From positions 1 through 64,000 of the forward strand of contig JANQFG010000038.1 of the NCBI GenBank assembly GCA_028277985.1: a stretch of DNA of 64,000 nucleotides. Direction: 5' to 3'. A model generated the notes under the pieces. The model was given only the letters and a program-made list of their open reading frames with translations, did no database searches and was not told where the DNA came from. A program made the position numbers and the translations under genes. Of the stretch, positions 61,101-64,000 are shown one piece after another (position 1 is the first letter of the stretch; each line of letters begins with the position of its first letter). This DNA comes from a bacterium (GTDB lineage Bacteria; Desulfobacterota; DSWW01).

Positions 61101-61988
61101 CTGCGCCTGGGTGAGGCCAGGCCCGAGATAGGCGGGACAGACTGCGAACGGATCGAGGGAATTCTCCGGCAACTGACCCCCGAGACGCCGATCGAGCATT
61201 TGGAGGCGAAGCTCGTCGAGGCGGTGCTAAACCGGTGGTGCGGTGATCTCGACGAGGCCGTGCGGATCCTGCGGGCCCTGCTCCTCGTCGACGCCAAGCC
61301 TTTTCTCTACTGGCATCAGAGGCACCTCATTCACTATCACCTGGGCAGAGCGCTGGAGATGGCGGGGTCCGAGGGCGAGGCAGTCTCCGAGTACGAGCAG
61401 GCCCTGGAGTATGCGCCATCCCACATGCCTTCGCTTGAACGACTCGTAGGGCTGGGCTTTGCGGGCGAGGTGCTGGGTGAGGGCAAGGACGGGACCGATC
61501 CTGCCGGAGAGCCGATGCCCGAGTACGTGGCGGAGTTGGCAACCGTGGGAGACAGGTTGCAGGCTCTCACCCCGGAGCAGCCTTGGGGTGTCGATATGGG
61601 AGGAAGAGTCGCGCTTCTGGGCCAAACCTTCGAAGGAACCGGAGGAGAGTCCGGGTTCACGGCCAGGTATTTCTGGCAAATCACGTCGGATCTGGACCCG
61701 ACCGACTATCATGTGGGCTATCGGTACTTCGACGAGGCGGGTGACCCGATCTACCGGGAATGGAGGAACCTGTTCACCGAGCCAGGGAAATATGGGGAGA
61801 GCCTCGACGGCGGCATCGGTACCGTCCTGATGCACTGGCATTATCTGCCCATCCCTCGGGAAATCCCCGCAGAGGTGCGAATTCTGGTCGGAAAAAAGCG
61901 GAAGGGCAAATTCCGGCCCCCGTCCCTCCGAACGATCACCGGGGATCGATGGCTGATCCTGGGGCTGCCCTCGGACGAGCCCTCCTAG
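58158..61988 (+). CDS. O-antigen ligase/polymerase (Wzy_C) fused to TPR-like C-terminus
   Basis: The protein has 1276 residues. A highly basic cytoplasmic N-terminus (VRRKRVKRSRRKRR) precedes about 12 membrane helices (about 55-560) with a Wzy_C-type core: FNRNHFAG-like TYYNRNHFAGLMEML, LSLSRGGTLGLL, and the periplasmic loop with VGGGAFQNVFPAY and RYLHNDWLQVACETGLAG. Residues about 580-1100 are helical repeats that look TPR-like; a distinct beta-type end follows (ARYFWQITSDLDPTDYHVGYRYF). Such ligase-TPR fusions transfer or polymerise exopolysaccharide or glycans on proteins. It is not adjacent to the main sugar locus. It stands alone as a second Wzy/WaaL candidate. Confidence 0.87.
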   Translation: MEAQSPLYDDSGAPSGTRVRRKRVKRSRRKRRPAWRRTLDNWTTFEASDAAGVVGLLIEGLLIAMLVLAPLPLGSVAPWARAVLFVSACLLLFLWFVRASLLGRIEIVRTPVWYFVAGYLLVLLFQLIPLPHFLLSGLSPRAAEIYAWLVPGYPEQSGMMSVSLNPYATFQEIFRILTFGIILFVFVNHFQDRRQIARVLWALVAVGLFQAFYGLAEKFSGSPQIFWIVPGDTVSVHGTYYNRNHFAGLMEMLTPAVFGLFLASLATRTRSWRSTQQTLFQRIEQALSKGRAYRNVLLGLVVAAMFLAGVLSLSRGGTLGLLVGFLVLFGFTGARGEKQARLGRVFVFVLMVALGLLLYRGMEGIVDRFEEVAGENSSWEERQELHQAGARMWGDFPLLGVGGGAFQNVFPAYQPERYGNLVARYLHNDWLQVACETGLAGAAVAYVGLGVFLVGLFRSIRRRQDPYCRLIFAGAFAGVVAILLHSLVDFNLYMVTANGLVFTVLLGVCHGAAHMQGRSKGSDATFRKRVIEIQGMGLRAGLPLVVLVACLVGSILPARSGMADIAFNRNRPPAKGTPDLYFFWQSKRADQETVDLSLTRALALQPGSPKYNFAQGLSQVESIREKILSAARQRARALYLLEASARPADDEVQALANDISEALEEDATLPDEETEEFRELVLVLTDPARRGMLEEIRADLEVAERSFQEAMRMAPTVPWYRMGLAMSYADLLGPDLAAEKPKVDALVAEALALAPSRPDSLFSAARYYARGILKKSGGLDASRERDGQVLAMFRKAVHAEPWSYADPTYEFLVGEAGADPGLLFEITPETLRSQRRLEGFCSRRGLWPEALEAAGNVLSILGIDPQSPSIPEMEPDSVEFRVGASTTRQQVRTLQRLGMIEPWRVSLERYRAFLRMSCDALLEDASRYASMSRLAEARKSCTDCLEHDWNHLDAFLKKTEIELLPGAFPDKNGEAGLLQELLRLGEARPEIGGTDCERIEGILRQLTPETPIEHLEAKLVEAVLNRWCGDLDEAVRILRALLLVDAKPFLYWHQRHLIHYHLGRALEMAGSEGEAVSEYEQALEYAPSHMPSLERLVGLGFAGEVLGEGKDGTDPAGEPMPEYVAELATVGDRLQALTPEQPWGVDMGGRVALLGQTFEGTGGESGFTARYFWQITSDLDPTDYHVGYRYFDEAGDPIYREWRNLFTEPGKYGESLDGGIGTVLMHWHYLPIPREIPAEVRILVGKKRKGKFRPPSLRTITGDRWLILGLPSDEPS

Positions 61989-62019
61989 GAGAATTTTCCC
62001 TTTTTCTGAAAAAAAGACT

Positions 62020-62063
62020 TGACAGGGAGGGCCGGGTGTTGTACTTTATTTGCAAGATACAAA
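62020..62063 (+). promoter_or_regulatory. Promoter and candidate autoregulatory operator of the MarR gene
   Basis: TTGACA (62020-62025), 16 nt, TACTTT (62042-62047). A palindrome TTTG-CAAGATA-CAAA (62049-62063) lies at the expected transcription start, where MarR-family proteins typically bind to repress their own gene. Confidence 0.65.
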
Positions 62064-62080
62064 TTTTCGGGACAGCAAAT

Positions 62081-62566
62081 ATGGTTCACGACCCCCAACA
62101 TTACGAAGCAGACGTTCAAGAGTTTGGGGAGCTCCTCTCGGTGATGATTCGGTCCTTCGCAGCCTTCGAGAGGAGCGAGATTTTCTGCTCGGGAGTGACC
62201 ATGTCTCAGTGCTCAACCATACTGGGCATCGGAAAGATGGGGACGATGACCATGAACGCCCTGAGCGAATGGATGAGCCTGGCCACGAGCACCATGACCC
62301 GGATCGTGGACAACCTGGTCAGAGATGGATACATCGAGCGCTCCCAGGATCCACAGGACCGGAGGGTAGTTCGGGTATCGCTGACAGAGGAAGGAGAAAA
62401 ACTTTTTCAGGCGATCCTGGAGATCTACCACGAGTACCACGCAAAGATCGTCGAGTGCATCCCGGCCGACGAGCTGCACCAGGTGGTGGAATCCCTGACC
62501 ATGCTCATCGAGGCGATCAAGAAGACGCCTCTGCTGGATAATCAAATTTGTACTAAAGAAAGCTGA
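62081..62566 (+). CDS. MarR family transcriptional regulator
   Basis: The protein has 161 residues from ATG 62081; the tracked frame from 61760 overlaps the ligase gene and is rejected. The winged-helix core is MTMNALSEWMSLATSTMTRIVDNLVRDGYIERSQDPQDRRVVRVSLTEEGEKLF, with the canonical wing D-x-R-D-x-R (DPQDRR). Cys residues near ..EIFCSGVTMSQCSTIL could allow redox sensing. A promoter with operator-like palindrome is immediately upstream and a similar site follows the gene, ahead of two small membrane protein genes, its likely targets. Confidence 0.92.
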   Translation: MVHDPQHYEADVQEFGELLSVMIRSFAAFERSEIFCSGVTMSQCSTILGIGKMGTMTMNALSEWMSLATSTMTRIVDNLVRDGYIERSQDPQDRRVVRVSLTEEGEKLFQAILEIYHEYHAKIVECIPADELHQVVESLTMLIEAIKKTPLLDNQICTKES

Positions 62567-62582
62567 AAAAAATTTCGAATAT

Positions 62583-62601
62583 TAATTGTAGGATACAAAT
62601 T
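62583..62601. promoter_or_regulatory. Second candidate MarR operator, before the small membrane proteins
   Basis: AATTGTA-GGA-TACAAATT is an imperfect palindrome. It shares GATACAAATT with the site at 62056-62065. Related half sites are AATTTGTA at 62545 and TTACAAAT at 62609. Confidence 0.5.
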
Positions 62602-62684
62602 CGGCAGGTTACAAATAACGGAGACTGCAAATGGTGCAGTCACGAAGCAACCACAACCCAAGGACCTGAAAGGAGGTGAAGGCC

Positions 62685-62879
62685 ATGAGAGCAACCGCAG
62701 GTGCAATCAAGAAGCACACGATGCCGATCCTCCCTCTGATTCCGGAAGCGGCGCGAGAGAAGCTGACGAGGGAGAGGTTGGCGGAGGCTGGGGTTATTGC
62801 CGCAACGGTAGCGGTGATGGTGATCCTTACCACTGCGCTCCAGTATGGGCTGGAGCGGTACGTGATCGTAGGAATGTAG
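62685..62879 (+). CDS. Small single-pass membrane protein (1)
   Basis: The protein has 64 residues from ATG 62685, 8 nt after AGGAGG; the tracked GTG at 62676 sits inside the RBS. A basic N-terminus (KKHTMPILPLIPEAAREKLTRERLAE) leads into one helix (AGVIAATVAVMVILTTALQYGL) and a short tail. No family is recognised. The leader GACCTGAAAGGAGG is repeated exactly before the next gene, and both proteins end their helix with an LQY/VQY element, pointing to an old duplication. It is probably controlled by the upstream MarR protein. Confidence 0.75.
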   Translation: MRATAGAIKKHTMPILPLIPEAAREKLTRERLAEAGVIAATVAVMVILTTALQYGLERYVIVGM

Positions 62880-62914
62880 TTAGCGATACCTTGACCTGAA
62901 AGGAGGGTATCAAG

Positions 62915-63139
62915 ATGCAAGCGAACACGGATGTCCTGACCAATGAGGTGCAAGGCCTTCCCGTGGATTGGGAAGAGACTCGATGCTGGGCGCGGCAGAG
63001 GCTGCAGGATGCAGGGAAAGCGGCGGTCGGTATTGCTGCCTTCCTGGCACTCGCTGGGCTCGTACAGTACGCCCTGTTCCAGGCTCTTGAGAACTGGACG
63101 GTCACGCAGATGGGGCCCGCTGTCGTAGGCGTCTTCTAG
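62915..63139 (+). CDS. Small single-pass membrane protein (2)
   Basis: The protein has 74 residues with AAAGGAGG before ATG 62915. An acidic/aromatic N-terminal half (LPVDWEETRCWARQRLQDAGK) is followed by one helix (AAVGIAAFLALAGLVQYALFQAL) and ENWTVTQMGPAVVGVF. It shares its 14-nt leader GACCTGAAAGGAGG and the hydrophobic QY element with the preceding small protein, 35 nt upstream. The function is unknown. The two could form a hetero-oligomer in the inner membrane. Confidence 0.75.
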   Translation: MQANTDVLTNEVQGLPVDWEETRCWARQRLQDAGKAAVGIAAFLALAGLVQYALFQALENWTVTQMGPAVVGVF

Positions 63140-63189
63140 GGATGACGCGGATTACGCGAGCCGATGGCGAGGCAATCCGCAGGCTGCCA

Positions 63190-63246
63190 AAATCGGGGGC
63201 AGCCATTGAATGGGAGAACCTTGAGATGTGGTGGCTGTCCCCGATC
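63190..63246. repeat. REP-like palindrome, family B (degenerate)
   Basis: AAAATCGGGGGCAGCCATTG pairs with GTGGTGGCTGTCCCCGAT. It is preceded by GATGACGCGGATTACGCGAGC...GGCAATCC, a degraded family D-like sequence (63141-63180). It separates the small-protein operon from the converging secreted-protein gene. Confidence 0.75.
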
Positions 63247-63259
63247 CGCTCTGGGTGGG

Positions 63260-63799
63260 CTAGCGCGTGCCCCTGAGGGTAGCGTCGACGTTACACACCG
63301 AGTCGGTGAACGGTGGGACCGCTTGCGGGATGGAGACCGCCAGGGTTGCATCGACCCGCTCATCCGAGATTGGGCATAGTGTACCGGTGATCGATACAGG
63401 GAAGGTGACGCTGGCCGGCAGGCCAGGGAAACCCAAATTGACGGTTACTTGTGTAGTGCCCGGGGCCGTGAACACGATTTCCCCGAACTCTTCCGATATG
63501 GTTCCGGCAATCTGCGGGCTTCCGGGCAGGGGCAGCGTTACCGTTGCCGGTTCAGGCAGATCCGTGAAGCCGGGTCGCTGGATGGGAAAGGGTCCGCTTG
63601 GGATCAGGCCGAATTCCTGAAACAGGGCGAACATGTTGTCGCAATCGTCTTCATGGCCGACAGGCGCGAAGGAGTACAGGCCTGCGGTCAATTCCTCATT
63701 GGTGCATTCAGGCTCAGATGAACCCCCGCCACCGCAATTCGTGCACCCCTCATCACTTCCGCACTGAACAAGCATCAGGGCCGGCACGATAACGAGCAA
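63260..63799 (-). CDS. Secreted/lipoprotein of unknown function with interrupted signal peptide
   Basis: The open part encodes 179 residues: hydrophobic LLVIVPALMLVQC (lipobox LVQC), a Cys/Gly-rich linker (DEGCTNCGGGGSS), then a beta-rich domain (ATVTLPLPGSPQIAGTISEEFGEIVFTAPGTTQVTVNLGFPG). The natural start seems to be ATG 63835, 7 nt after AAGGAG, reading MSGLI, then an in-frame TGA, then SEWFRALLVIVP in the same frame. Either translation starts at TTG 63799 or the gene is inactivated. A paralog lies immediately upstream (63866-64000). The function is unknown. Confidence 0.6.
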   Translation of the reverse strand: MLVIVPALMLVQCGSDEGCTNCGGGGSSEPECTNEELTAGLYSFAPVGHEDDCDNMFALFQEFGLIPSGPFPIQRPGFTDLPEPATVTLPLPGSPQIAGTISEEFGEIVFTAPGTTQVTVNLGFPGLPASVTFPVSITGTLCPISDERVDATLAVSIPQAVPPFTDSVCNVDATLRGTR

Positions 63800-63865
63800 A
63801 GCCCTGAACCACTCCGATCAAATCAAGCCGCTCATCAACAATCTCCTTTCCTGAATTCTCCTGTA

Positions 63866-64000
63866 CTAAGGCGAGCCGGTCGCTGGCACGCTGACTGTGC
63901 ACGGGGTGGCGATCAAGGGAGGGTCAACAGACTGAACCGTGATTGTGAAAACAGCATCTACCCTGTCTTCCGTTGCAGGGCAAAGGGTCCCGGACACCCT
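63866..64000 (-). CDS. C-terminal fragment of a paralogous secreted protein (cut by window edge)
   Basis: 44 codons and a stop. VSGTLCPATEDRVDAVFTITVQSVDPPLIATPCTV aligns with ITGTLCPISDERVDATLAVSIPQAVPPFTDSVCNV of the gene at 63260, so the two are tandem paralogs with about 30 nt between them. The rest lies outside the window. Confidence 0.75.
   Translation of the reverse strand, partial: RVSGTLCPATEDRVDAVFTITVQSVDPPLIATPCTVSVPATGSP

Noticed and set aside
63818-63820. TGA codon as selenocysteine
   Set aside because: It falls inside a hydrophobic signal peptide, where Sec has no expected role, and no SECIS-like hairpin is evident just downstream.
1-64000. tRNA or rRNA genes
   Set aside because: No cloverleaf with a T-loop GGTTCRANNCC plus acceptor stem and no rRNA-like conserved blocks were found by reading.

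Overview
The window reads as chromosomal DNA of a Gram-negative bacterium with GC near 60% outside one block. Lipoproteins with clear lipoboxes, an AsmA-like YdbH/YdbL pair, PEP-CTERM proteins behind a sigma-54 promoter, MopE/thrombospondin-type-3/dockerin-like secreted proteins and dense families of small palindromic repeats (GTGGCTGTCCCC, GGGGACGGATCTAT, GTCATCCCCGCGAAGGCGGG, ATTGCGAGG...GCAATC) together suggest the Deltaproteobacteria/Desulfobacterota or a neighbouring lineage. No rRNA, tRNA, ribosomal protein or other marker gene is present, so this placement is an inference.

Layout. 0.1-5.7 kb: a tandemly duplicated two-gene module, a Cys-rich lipoprotein plus a large secreted Ca-binding-repeat protein. 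5.8-8.0 kb: a small secreted protein and a single-chain diadenylate cyclase-YbbR-LysM protein. 8.1-13.9 kb: an MBL-fold hydrolase, then an ABC exporter (ATPase and two FtsX-type permeases) divergent from a tocopherol-cyclase-like lipoprotein. 14.3-20 kb: two secreted hydrolase lipoproteins, an orphan Cache-PAS histidine kinase and a MAPEG protein. 20-23.8 kb: a NorQ/CbbQ-type AAA ATPase with a NorD/CbbO-type VWA protein. 24-25.8 kb: a Phd-type antitoxin whose toxin has been cut to eight codons, and a secreted FnIII-like protein.

26.3-46.3 kb: a visibly AT-richer polysaccharide locus with the pieces of a Wzx/Wzy pathway: nucleotide-sugar 4,6-dehydratase, flippase, N-acetyl-sugar amidotransferase with HisH2/HisF2, UDP-GlcNAc 2-epimerase, two-domain oxidoreductase, two sulfotransferases, GT4 and GT9 glycosyltransferases, heparinase II/III-like lyase, initiating sugar transferase, PLP aminotransferase and a Wzy-like polymerase. 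It plausibly makes a sulfated, amidino-sugar-containing surface polymer. Most genes overlap or are closely spaced on the plus strand. 46.4-48.2 kb: two PEP-CTERM proteins, the first with a near-perfect sigma-54 promoter; no exosortase is in the window.

48.4-58 kb: a 3D-domain protein, DUF362, DUF4139, cupin, quinone oxidoreductase, SixA phosphatase, and a YdbL/YdbH pair without YnbE. 58-62 kb: a 1276-residue O-antigen-ligase/TPR fusion. 62-63.2 kb: a MarR regulator followed by two tiny related membrane proteins behind palindromic operator-like sites. 63.2-64 kb: two tandem paralogous secreted-protein genes on the minus strand, one with an in-frame UGA in its signal peptide and one cut by the window edge.
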